A stretch of 64,000 bases of DNA from G051903925 sp051903925 (GTDB lineage Bacteria > Pseudomonadota > Alphaproteobacteria > Zavarziniales > Zavarziniaceae). The first letter of the stretch is position 1; each line of letters begins with the position of its first letter. The notes under the pieces are model-generated. The model made no database searches, was not told the origin of the DNA, and saw only the letters and a program-made list of their open reading frames with translations. Location of the stretch: positions 1,488,001 to 1,552,000 of the forward strand of contig NZ_CP173678.1 in NCBI RefSeq assembly GCF_051903925.1, in the 5' to 3' direction. A program made the translations under genes and the position numbers. Shown here in pieces: positions 39,666 to 47,164 of this stretch.

Positions 39666-41783
39666 GTGAAGCAAGACAACGAAAGCAGGGTCGGATTCCG
39701 ACTCGGGGGGGCGGTGTTGGGCCTGGGCCTGGCCGCTGGGGCTCTGGTCCAGGCACCGCCCGCCCAGGCGATGGAATGGACATTCGGAGATGTCGTGATC
39801 AGCACGCAGGCAAATGTCTCGGCTGCACTCCAGGTGCGCACATCGCCCCGCGATGAGCGCTTCGTGTGCGGCTTCAACCGGAACCCTGGGTCGATCCAGG
39901 GCAACGGGAACATTTCTGCGGCCTGGGGCATCACCTGCTCCGAGGACAACGGCAACCTGAACTTCGACCAGGGCAGCATCATCTCGAACCCGATCACCGC
40001 GACGGGCGAGGTCAGCGCGATCTGGTCGCCGGGCGACAACCAGAAGTTCGGCGTCTACGTCCGTGGCCGTGCGTTCTATGACTGGGTGTTCGACGTCAAC
40101 AACCTCGACTCCAACGGCAATGGCTGGATCGGCGGCGAAGAAGCGGCGCAGCGCGACCGGCTCCAGACCGGCCGCCTGGACCCGCAGCAGCAGGACCGCG
40201 CCCGCTATGGCCTCGAAGCCCAGGACTACTACGCCCTGGCCAGCTTCGACCTGGGTTCGATGCCGACCAACATCCGCGTCGGCAACCAGATCCTGAACTG
40301 GGGCGAGGCGCTGGTCACCCAGAACGCCATCTCGATCATCAACCCGCTCGACCTGCAGAAGTTCAGGACGCCGGGCGCCGAGATCCGCGACGGTCTGATC
40401 CCGATCAAGATGGTCTGGGCCTCGATCGAGCCGATGCCCGGCCTGTCGTTCGAAGGCTTCTACTCGTGGGACTTCCAGGGCCTGCGGCTTGAGCCGGGCG
40501 GCACGTTCTTCGCCGGCGCCGAGCAGCTGACCAACGGGTCCGAAGGGCTGCAGGGCGCCAGCTTCGACGAAACCCGCTGCGGCACCGGTATTCCGGGCCT
40601 CGTTCGCGGTGGTGGCGTGATCAACGCCGGCACCTGCGCCGCCTTCCCCTATGTCAGCCAGGCGCCGACCCGTCGCGACCAGAACCGCGGCGACTACGGC
40701 TTTGCCATGCGCTACTTCGCGGAAGAGCTGAACAACACTGAGTTCGGCTTCTACTTCGTCGACTACCAGAGCCGCTTCCTGTCCTACGGCTATGCCGCTC
40801 CGGGTGCCGACAAGTACCTGCCGATCGGCCCGGCCGCCGGTGCGAACGCCGGGGCGAACGCGATTGCCAACCAGGGCAATTCGACGACCTTCGTCTACTA
40901 TCCGGAAGACGTCCGGATGTATGGCATCAGCTTCAACACCGCCATCGACGAGATCGGCTGGGCGTTCAACGGTGAGTGGTCGTACAAGGAAAACGCCCAC
41001 ATCATCCAGGACAACACGTCGAACTTCTTCGACCTGCTGAACGCGGTTGGCACCTCGGCCCTGGCCGGCGGCGCGCCGTACCTGCCGACCTGGACCCTGC
41101 CTGACCAAAGCAGCGCATCGTTCAACGGCCCGGGTGTCGCGGTCGACTCGCTGGGTCGTCCCGTGGGCTCCGCTGGCGCCGGCCCGATCGCGGGCTATGT
41201 GCCGAGCTGCGCGATCGCCGCCTACCAGCCGGGCGCGACGGGGACCGAGTGCGCGGGGTACACGTTCTATAACGACATGTATGTCGACGCGATGAACTTC
41301 AACCTCCGCGCCTTCCGCATCTTCCAGCAGTCGAGCTTCATCCCCTCGATGCTGAACGCGGAATCGTGGTCGGTGATCATCGAAGGTGCGGCGATCTATG
41401 CCGACATGAGCGAGTCGCAGAAGCTGGTCGCCGGCATTGCGAACAGCGCGGGTCAGGCGGGCACGGCCGGGTACCTGGAGTCGCAGCGCGCGACCAACTG
41501 GTCCTTCGGCTACACCCTGATCACCAACCTGGCCTACCCGAGCGCGTTCGGTACCTCGATCAACCTGACGCCGGGCCTGGCCTTCACGCACGCCGTGTCG
41601 GGCATCACGCCGATCTCGGGTGGCTTCTTCGAAGGCGTGAAGTCGGTGAACCTGTCGCTGAAGGCTGACTACCTGGTCAACCTGTCCGCGACGCTGAACT
41701 TTGCGAAGAGCTGGGGTGCGGGATATCACAATAACTCGGCCGACAAGGACTTCGTCGGCTTGACCGTGTCCTATGCTTTCTAG
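39666..41783 (+). CDS. DUF1302 family protein, predicted outer-membrane beta-barrel
   Basis: 705 residues from the GTG at 39666, 5 bp after AGGAGGG; the start lies just before the signal peptide (LGGAVLGLGLAAGALVQAPPAQA, cleavage near MEW). The mature part begins WTFGDVVISTQANVSAALQVRTSPRD and is rich in alternating aromatic strands, ending with a C-terminal Phe (VGLTVSYAF), which is the outer-membrane barrel insertion signature. DUF1302 proteins are typically found with DUF1329 proteins in loci for hydrophobic substrates such as sterols, alkanes or aliphatic esters; the substrate here is unknown. Codon bias looks strong, suggesting high expression. First gene of the cluster; DUF1329 follows 61 bp later. 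Confidence 0.88.
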   Translation: MKQDNESRVGFRLGGAVLGLGLAAGALVQAPPAQAMEWTFGDVVISTQANVSAALQVRTSPRDERFVCGFNRNPGSIQGNGNISAAWGITCSEDNGNLNFDQGSIISNPITATGEVSAIWSPGDNQKFGVYVRGRAFYDWVFDVNNLDSNGNGWIGGEEAAQRDRLQTGRLDPQQQDRARYGLEAQDYYALASFDLGSMPTNIRVGNQILNWGEALVTQNAISIINPLDLQKFRTPGAEIRDGLIPIKMVWASIEPMPGLSFEGFYSWDFQGLRLEPGGTFFAGAEQLTNGSEGLQGASFDETRCGTGIPGLVRGGGVINAGTCAAFPYVSQAPTRRDQNRGDYGFAMRYFAEELNNTEFGFYFVDYQSRFLSYGYAAPGADKYLPIGPAAGANAGANAIANQGNSTTFVYYPEDVRMYGISFNTAIDEIGWAFNGEWSYKENAHIIQDNTSNFFDLLNAVGTSALAGGAPYLPTWTLPDQSSASFNGPGVAVDSLGRPVGSAGAGPIAGYVPSCAIAAYQPGATGTECAGYTFYNDMYVDAMNFNLRAFRIFQQSSFIPSMLNAESWSVIIEGAAIYADMSESQKLVAGIANSAGQAGTAGYLESQRATNWSFGYTLITNLAYPSAFGTSINLTPGLAFTHAVSGITPISGGFFEGVKSVNLSLKADYLVNLSATLNFAKSWGAGYHNNSADKDFVGLTVSYAF

Positions 41784-41806
41784 CATTCTCGGGGTCTGAG
41801 CCTGGG

Positions 41807-41817
41807 GTGGCTCCACG
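41807..41817 (+). promoter_or_regulatory. GTGGCTCCACG motif upstream of the first DUF1329 gene
   Basis: An 11-base sequence containing the inverted repeat GTGG-ct-CCAC, identical to 39150-39160 upstream of DUF1302. It lies 28 bp before the DUF1329 start. A looser relative, GTCGGCTCCTCGA, is at 44921-44933 upstream of the second DUF1329 gene. A shared regulatory site is possible. Confidence 0.35.
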
Positions 41818-41844
41818 ACAAATGGACTAGGGAGGGAAGTAGGT

Positions 41845-43251
41845 ATGAAGAGAGCACTGGCCCTATTGGGCTGCGTCGTGGGAGCTGGACTGACGGCGAG
41901 CCTCGCGCTCGCCGGCGTCTCCCAGGAGGAGGCAGACCGCCTGGGCAAGGATCTCACCCCGCTGGGCGCCCAGCGCGCCGGTAACGGTGGTGACATCCCT
42001 GACTGGGATGGCGGCATCACGGCACCCCCGCCGGGTTTCGTTCCCGGCGAGCATCACCGGAACCCGTTCCCTGACGACCAGGTCAAGTTTACGATCAACG
42101 GTCAGAATGCGGATCAGTATAAGGACAATCTGACCGTCGGTCAGATGACCATGCTGAAGACGTATCCGACCTACCAGATGAAGGTCTATCAGACGCGGCG
42201 CACCTGCTCCGCGTCCGAGAAGATCTACGAGTGGACCAAGCGCAATGCCGTCAGCAGCACGCTCATCTCGGGCGGCAACGGCATTGACGGGGCCCTGGTC
42301 GGCACGCCGTTCCCGGTCCTGTCGCCGCAGGACCCCGACGCCGGCATCAAGGTCTACTGGAACCATCGTTTCAGCCCGCGCAACTTCAAGTTCCGGCGCT
42401 GGCAGGCCTTTGCCTCGGTGACGACGGGTGGTGACTACCAGGTCATCCGTTCCACCGACGAAGGCATCATCCACTATTCCGGCCCCGGCATGGTGGAAGT
42501 GGGCGATGCGACCGACATCAACGGCATCAACAACCGCTTCGTGACGTACCTCAACGTCACGACGCAGCCCGCCCGACTGGCCGGCAACATCGTGCTCGTC
42601 TATGACACGATTGACCCGGCCAAGGGCGAGCGGCAGGCCTGGATCTACAACCCGGGTACCCGCCGCGTGCTGCGCGCGCCGCAGATTGCCTATGACAATC
42701 CGCTGACGAACGGCGACGGCCTCGGCACGTCCGACCAGTTCGACATGATGAACGGCAATCCCGACCGCTACAGCTTCAAGCTGGCCGGCGGCCCGGATGG
42801 AAAGCGCGAGATCTACATCGGCTACAACGCCTTTGACTTCGCGTCGAACACCAACACCTATGCCCAGATGCTGACGCCGGGCCATCCCAACCAGGACAAG
42901 CTCCGCTACGAGCTGCACCGGCACTGGGTTGTCGAGGCGACGCTGAAGGAAGGCGCCCGTCACGTCTACTCGCGCCGGACGATGTACTCGGACGAGGACA
43001 GCTGGCGTCTGACGTGGGTCGACCTGTACGACACGCGTGGCGAGCTGTGGCGCCTGCAGGAGTCGATGATCACCAACTGGTACGACATCCCCTTCTGCTA
43101 CAACGCATCTGAGTTCTACTACGACGTGCAGTCCGGCCGTTACATCGCCGTCTCCCTCCGCAACGAGGAGAAGTCGATCGACTGGACCGCGGCAGACATC
43201 CAGCCCGAGCGTTACACGCCGGACTCGATCCGTCGCCTGGGCGTCCGGTAA
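41845..43251 (+). CDS. DUF1329 family exported protein, copy 1
   Basis: 468 residues with signal peptide MKRALALLGCVVGAGLTASLALAG, cleavage near VSQ. The mature protein starts EEADRLGKDLTPLGAQRAGN and WDGG, hallmark DUF1329 residues, and continues through FPTYQMKVYQTRRTC-like, NHRFSPRNFKFRR, LAGNIVLVYDTIDPAKGERQAWIYNPGTRRVLRAPQIAYDNP (named in part), ELHRHWVVEATLKEGARHVYSRR, EDSWRLTWVDLYD and ITNWYDIPFCYNASEFYYD. DUF1329 has a LolA/LolB-like fold and is thought to carry hydrophobic molecules in the periplasm or at the outer membrane. Good SD GGGAGGG. Closely similar along its whole length to the copy at 45155. Followed by an intrinsic terminator. Confidence 0.93.
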   Translation: MKRALALLGCVVGAGLTASLALAGVSQEEADRLGKDLTPLGAQRAGNGGDIPDWDGGITAPPPGFVPGEHHRNPFPDDQVKFTINGQNADQYKDNLTVGQMTMLKTYPTYQMKVYQTRRTCSASEKIYEWTKRNAVSSTLISGGNGIDGALVGTPFPVLSPQDPDAGIKVYWNHRFSPRNFKFRRWQAFASVTTGGDYQVIRSTDEGIIHYSGPGMVEVGDATDINGINNRFVTYLNVTTQPARLAGNIVLVYDTIDPAKGERQAWIYNPGTRRVLRAPQIAYDNPLTNGDGLGTSDQFDMMNGNPDRYSFKLAGGPDGKREIYIGYNAFDFASNTNTYAQMLTPGHPNQDKLRYELHRHWVVEATLKEGARHVYSRRTMYSDEDSWRLTWVDLYDTRGELWRLQESMITNWYDIPFCYNASEFYYDVQSGRYIAVSLRNEEKSIDWTAADIQPERYTPDSIRRLGVR

Positions 43252-43269
43252 TCTAGCCGGCCCAACTGG

Positions 43270-43306
43270 GGCGGCCGGGCGTCACAGCCCGGCCGCCTCT
43301 TCGTTT
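43270..43306 (+). terminator. Intrinsic terminator or attenuator after DUF1329 copy 1
   Basis: GGCGGCCGGGC (43270-43280), loop GTCACA, GCCCGGCCGCC (43287-43297), an 11-bp perfect stem, then TCTTCGTTT. It lies 19 bp after the stop and 25 bp before the next gene, so it could reduce, not abolish, downstream transcription of the YCF48-like gene. Confidence 0.78.
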
Positions 43307-43330
43307 GACGAGTGGACACAGCCAGAAATC

Positions 43331-44803
43331 ATGACCGCCACAATCGTGCGCCATTGCGCTGCCGCGGCCGCCAAGGCCTCCATCGCCACCGGGCTCCTGC
43401 TGGCCGTCTCCAGCGTGGCGCTCGCCCAGGCTGAAGGCACCGGCAATGCCGGAGGCCCTCCCGCCGCAGTGACCGCACCCTCCGTGGTCCCTGTCGCCCC
43501 CGCGGTTCCCGATCCCGCCGCGGCCGACGCCGCCGTCGAACAGGCGGTCGGCGAGACGCTGGGTACGGCGACGACCCCGGCGGCACCGGCCGACCCCGCC
43601 GCAGCCGCCCCCGCCGTGACCGGGGCAGCCCCGGCAACCCCGCCCGCCGCGGCCCCCACGGCCGAGGCACCGATCCCGCCCGCCGCGCCTGCACCGGCCG
43701 CCGAGGCCCCCGCCGCTGACCCGGCCCCGGCCGCGGCCACCGCGCCGGTCGAGGCCCCGCCTGCGGACGCCGCGGCCGCACCGCCCGCAACTCCGCCCGA
43801 GGCCCAGGCCGAGGCGGCGCCCGCCGATGCCCCTCCCGCCGACGCACCTGCCGGCGATGCGCCCGCGCCCGAACAGGCCGCCGCGCAGCCGCTGACTCCG
43901 GTCACCTCGGCCGACGTCCCGGTGAGCAACTCGGTCGAATCCCGCCTGATCGACAAGTCGCTCCTGCTGGATGCGACGTTTGCCGGCACATCCACGCGCC
44001 TGGTCGCGGTCGGGGAGTGGGGTCACATCATCTATACCGACGATTTCGGCGCGACCTCCTGGAAGCAGGCCAAGGTGCCGTCGGACACGACGCTGACGGC
44101 GGTCACATTCGTCAATGACAAGGTGGGCTATGCCGTCGGCCACGACGCGACGATCCTGAAGACGTCCGATGGCGGGGCGGTATGGGAGCGGATCTACATC
44201 AATCCCGACCTGGAAAAGCCGCTGTTCGACGTCCACTTCTTTGACGAGAACTACGGCATTGCCGTTGGCGCCTACAGCCTGTTCATGGTCACCAATGACG
44301 GGGGCAAGACCTGGGCCGAAATGGGCGGCTTCCCCGAGGACGAGCTGCACATGAACGCGATCGTCCCTGCCAAGGACGGGTTGGTGTTCCTGGCGGCCGA
44401 GTTCGGTACGGTGTTCCGGTCCAAGGACAACGGCCGCTCGTGGCAGCCGATCCAGACCGACTATTCGGGTTCGTTCTGGAATGGCCTGGCCCTCCCGGAC
44501 GGCTCGGTGCTGCTGTTCGGCATGCGCGGCAACATCTGGCGCACGACCGACCAGGGCGATACCTGGGTCCAGGTGCCCAACGAGCAGTCCGCCTCCATCA
44601 TGAGCGGGACCGTGCTGAAGGACGGCACCGTGGTCCTGGTCGGGCTTGAGGGGGCGGTCCTGACCAGCAGCGACGGTGGCAAGACGTTCAAGCCGTCGAA
44701 CCGGCCGGACCGCGTGGGCCTGTCCAAGCTGGTGCAGGGCCCCAATGACAAGCTGCTGGTGTTCGGCGAGCGTGGGGTCGAGCCGCAGGCATTGACCCAG
44801 TAG
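43331..44803 (+). CDS. Exported YCF48-like (PSII stability factor Hcf136-type) beta-propeller protein with long Ala/Pro linker
   Basis: 490 residues. Signal peptide AAAAAKASIATGLLLAVSSVALAQ, then about 170 residues of Ala/Pro-rich low complexity (APAAPADPAAAAP-like), then a propeller from about residue 210: VAVGEWGHIIYTDDFGATSW, YAVGHDATILKTSDGGAVWER, GIAVGAYSLFMVTNDGGKTWAEM, AAEFGTVFRSKDNGRSWQPI, ALPDGSVLLFGMRGNIWRTTDQGDTWVQV and LVGLEGAVLTSSDGGKTF. The repeating G-x-I-x-x-(T/S)xDGGxTW blades match YCF48/BNR repeats. In pseudomonads such proteins sit with DUF1302/DUF1329 and an RND transporter. Here no RND gene is seen. The linker may span the cell wall to the outer membrane. Confidence 0.9.
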   Translation: MTATIVRHCAAAAAKASIATGLLLAVSSVALAQAEGTGNAGGPPAAVTAPSVVPVAPAVPDPAAADAAVEQAVGETLGTATTPAAPADPAAAAPAVTGAAPATPPAAAPTAEAPIPPAAPAPAAEAPAADPAPAAATAPVEAPPADAAAAPPATPPEAQAEAAPADAPPADAPAGDAPAPEQAAAQPLTPVTSADVPVSNSVESRLIDKSLLLDATFAGTSTRLVAVGEWGHIIYTDDFGATSWKQAKVPSDTTLTAVTFVNDKVGYAVGHDATILKTSDGGAVWERIYINPDLEKPLFDVHFFDENYGIAVGAYSLFMVTNDGGKTWAEMGGFPEDELHMNAIVPAKDGLVFLAAEFGTVFRSKDNGRSWQPIQTDYSGSFWNGLALPDGSVLLFGMRGNIWRTTDQGDTWVQVPNEQSASIMSGTVLKDGTVVLVGLEGAVLTSSDGGKTFKPSNRPDRVGLSKLVQGPNDKLLVFGERGVEPQALTQ

Positions 44804-45154
44804 CGTATTGCGCCCCGGGTCGGCCTCCGTGCCGGCCCGGGGTTCATTTTGCCGCCAATGCGGAGCCTGACTCCGTTTGCGGAGCCTAGAAATGCAGCCG
44901 CGTTGACCCTGGGCTGCAGAGTCGGCTCCTCGATTTCCCGTGGGCAGTCTTGATCTCTGACTGATTTCCAGTCAGTGTTCACCTCGCTTCGCGTCGCAAC
45001 GACGACGGCGAACAACCCCCCAGTTTGGGCTGATTGGGCGGCGGGTGACGGCTGATATGCCGTTCCCGTCTGGCGCGCCTGCGTCCTGCGCCTGACCAGC
45101 CCATGTGCGGGCCGGCTCGACCATGGGATGTTGCGGCCGATCCACGGAGGAATG
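44804..45154. other. Gene-free region with terminator and repeats upstream of DUF1329 copy 2
   Basis: About 350 bp without a gene. It holds the terminator of the YCF48-like gene (44813-44842), a direct repeat TGCGGAGCCT at 44859-44868 and 44878-44887 (19-bp period, nearly two helical turns), TTGACC at 44903-44908, GTCGGCTCCTCGA at 44921-44933, and a 7-bp inverted repeat CTGACTG-atttc-CAGTCAG at 44957-44975. These suggest a separate, regulated promoter for the second DUF1329 gene. Confidence 0.5.
44813..44850 (+). terminator. Intrinsic terminator after the YCF48-like gene
   Basis: CCCCGGG (44813-44819) and CGGC (44821-44824) pair with GCCG (44831-44834) and CCCGGGG (44836-44842) around the loop CTCCGT, with one T-G pair, followed by TTCATTTT. 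It starts 10 bp past the stop. Confidence 0.75.
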
Positions 45155-46549
45155 ATGCCTAGGGTCAAACTCAGTTCATTTGTCTTTGGCGTGGTTGCCG
45201 CGGGCCTGGTGGCCGGCGTTGCCGTCGCCGGTGTCACCGAGCAGGAAGCTGCGCGCCTGGGCCAGGACCTGACGCCCCTGGGCGCCGAGAAGGCCGGCAA
45301 TGGCGGCGCCATCCCCGCCTGGGACGGCGGCATGACCCAGCCGCCGGCGGGCTATGTCCCCGGCGAGCATCATCGCAATCCCTTCGCCAGCGATGCGGTC
45401 GAGTTCACGATCACGGGCGAGAACGTCGACCAGTACAAGGCGAACCTGGCCGAGGGCCAGGTCGCGATGCTGAAGACCTTCCCCACCTACCAGCTCAAGG
45501 TCTACCAGACCCGCCGCTCCTGCGCCGCGTCCGAGAAGATCTACGAGTTCACGAAGGCCAACGCGACGAGCGCCACGCTGGTCAATGACGGCGCCGGCAT
45601 CGAGGGCGCGCTGGTCGGCGTGCCGTTCCCCATTCCCTCCGGCCCGCAGGCCGGCCTGGAAGTGGTCTGGAACCACCGCCTGAGCCCGCGCAACTTCAAG
45701 TACCGTCGCCAGGGCGCCTTTGCCTCGGTCACCTCCGGTGGCCAGTTCCAGGTGATCCGCCAGAACGACGAAGGCATCATCCACTATAGCGGCCCGGGCG
45801 TGCGCGAGGTCGGCGACGTCCAGACCTTTGACCAGCTCAACAACCGCAACGTGACCTTCCTGTCGGTCACCACGGCGCCGGCGCGCCTGGCCGGCAACGT
45901 CACCCTGGTCTATGACACGTTCGACCCGGCCAAGGGCGAGCGCCAGGCCTGGATCTACAACCCGGGCAGCCGCCGCGTGCTGCGCGCGCCGCAGATCGCC
46001 TATGACAACCCGCTGACCAATGGCGACGGCCTGGCCACCAACGACCAGTTCGACGTCTATAACGGCTCGCCCGACCGCTACACGTTCGAGCTGGTCGGCA
46101 AGCGTGAGGTCTACATGGGCTATAACGCCTATGACTTCGCCAGCGACAAGCTGAAGTACGAGCAGATCCTGACGCCGGGCCATCCCTCGACCGAAGCGCT
46201 GCGCTATGAGCTGCACCGCGCCTGGGTCGTCGATGCCAAGCTGAAGGAAGGTGCCCGCCACGTCTACCAGCGCCGCACGTTCTATGTGGACGAGGACAGC
46301 TGGCGCATGGTCTGGGTCGACCTGTACGACACCCGTGGCCAGCTGTGGCGGATGCAGGAAGCCCCGATCACGAACTGGTACGAGATCCCGTTCTGCTACA
46401 ACGCGGCCGAGTTCATCTACGACATCCAGTCCAGCCGCTATGTTGCGATCAACCTGCGCAACGAGGAGAACCAGATCGACTGGGTTGCCGCGGACATCCA
46501 GCCGGAGCGCTACACGCCCGACTCGATCCGCCGGCTTGGGGTGCGCTGA
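45155..46549 (+). CDS. DUF1329 family exported protein, copy 2
   Basis: 464 residues from the second of two tandem ATGs (45152/45155), 4 bp past GGAGG. Signal peptide MPRVKLSSFVFGVVAAGLVAGVAVAG, cleavage near VTE. The mature protein copies the first DUF1329 along its length: EQEAARLGQDLTPLGAEKAGN, WDGGMTQPPAGYVPGEHHRNPF, SPRNFKYRRQGAFASVTSGG, GERQAWIYNPGSRRVLRAPQ, DEDSWRMVWVDLYDTRGQLW, ending ADIQPERYTPDSIRRLGVR-like, identical to the first copy's end. Both are intact with active-looking signal peptides. It has its own upstream region and terminator, so the two paralogues may be differentially expressed. Confidence 0.93.
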   Translation: MPRVKLSSFVFGVVAAGLVAGVAVAGVTEQEAARLGQDLTPLGAEKAGNGGAIPAWDGGMTQPPAGYVPGEHHRNPFASDAVEFTITGENVDQYKANLAEGQVAMLKTFPTYQLKVYQTRRSCAASEKIYEFTKANATSATLVNDGAGIEGALVGVPFPIPSGPQAGLEVVWNHRLSPRNFKYRRQGAFASVTSGGQFQVIRQNDEGIIHYSGPGVREVGDVQTFDQLNNRNVTFLSVTTAPARLAGNVTLVYDTFDPAKGERQAWIYNPGSRRVLRAPQIAYDNPLTNGDGLATNDQFDVYNGSPDRYTFELVGKREVYMGYNAYDFASDKLKYEQILTPGHPSTEALRYELHRAWVVDAKLKEGARHVYQRRTFYVDEDSWRMVWVDLYDTRGQLWRMQEAPITNWYEIPFCYNAAEFIYDIQSSRYVAINLRNEENQIDWVAADIQPERYTPDSIRRLGVR

Positions 46550-46580
46550 GCGCGCACTCCATCGGACGACCTGAAGACGG

Positions 46581-46617
46581 GCGGCGGCCAGGGTGACCTG
46601 GCCGCCGCTTTCGTTTC
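46581..46617 (+). terminator. Intrinsic terminator after DUF1329 copy 2
   Basis: GCGGCGGCCAGG (46581-46592), a GTGA tetraloop of the GNRA type, CCTGGCCGCCGC (46597-46608), a perfect 12-bp stem, then TTTCGTTTCGG. It closes the DUF1302/DUF1329 cluster. Confidence 0.85.
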
Positions 46618-46636
46618 GGGATGGGACGCCGCGGCC

Positions 46637-47074
46637 TCAGCGCCGCATCATCTGGGCATAGGTGATCAGGACCTTGGCCTTGCCCGGCCCCAGCTGCTTG
46701 TCGGTCGCCGTCTGCAGCGTGGCGGTCAGGGCGGCCACATCGATCGGGGCCCGCAGGTTGGTCAGCTCCTGCGCGAAGCGGGTCGCCGCCATCATGTAGG
46801 CGTCCTGGAGCTTGGGCGTCAGATGCTGGATGTGTGGCGCTTCCTCCGCCGCCTCCAGCTCAAGGCCCAGTCCGATGGTCAGCAGGCCGCGCGGCCGGCC
46901 GTCGCGGATCACGCTGACGCTGAGATAGGGAAAGGCCAGGACCCCGGTCGTCATGTCGAAGGAGCCGCCATCGCCCTTCGCACTGGCCAGCGCCGGCAGG
47001 GGCGGCGCCAGCAGGGCGGCAAGGACGAGGGCCAGGGTGAGGTGGCGGGTCGCGCGCGTCCGGAATCGCATCAT
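46637..47074 (-). CDS. Small exported protein with FliL-like pattern
   Basis: 145 residues from the ATG at 47074, with AGGA about 8 bp upstream (a second ATG follows directly). Signal sequence TRHLTLALVLAALLAPPLPALASA, cleavage near KGD. The mature part FPYLSVSVIRDGRPRGLLTIGLGLELE, a helical stretch with LQDAYMMAATRFAQELTN, and the end VLITYAQMMRR resemble the FliL periplasmic domain, but with a cleavable signal instead of a retained anchor, and no flagellar genes are nearby. Function unknown. Alone on its strand; its stop lies 20 bp beyond the terminator of DUF1329 copy 2. Confidence 0.75.
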   Translation of the reverse strand: MMRFRTRATRHLTLALVLAALLAPPLPALASAKGDGGSFDMTTGVLAFPYLSVSVIRDGRPRGLLTIGLGLELEAAEEAPHIQHLTPKLQDAYMMAATRFAQELTNLRAPIDVAALTATLQTATDKQLGPGKAKVLITYAQMMRR

Positions 47075-47164
47075 GCGGCGATCCTGCCGCAACGACCCTT
47101 TCGGTTGCGTTGACGCAGCACCATAGGATGCTCCGTCTGGCGGCCCGCCGGCCTGGTCCGAACC

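Noticed and set aside
41845..46549. One DUF1329 copy as a pseudogene
   Set aside because: Both frames are full-length with signal peptides, ribosome sites and conserved C-termini.
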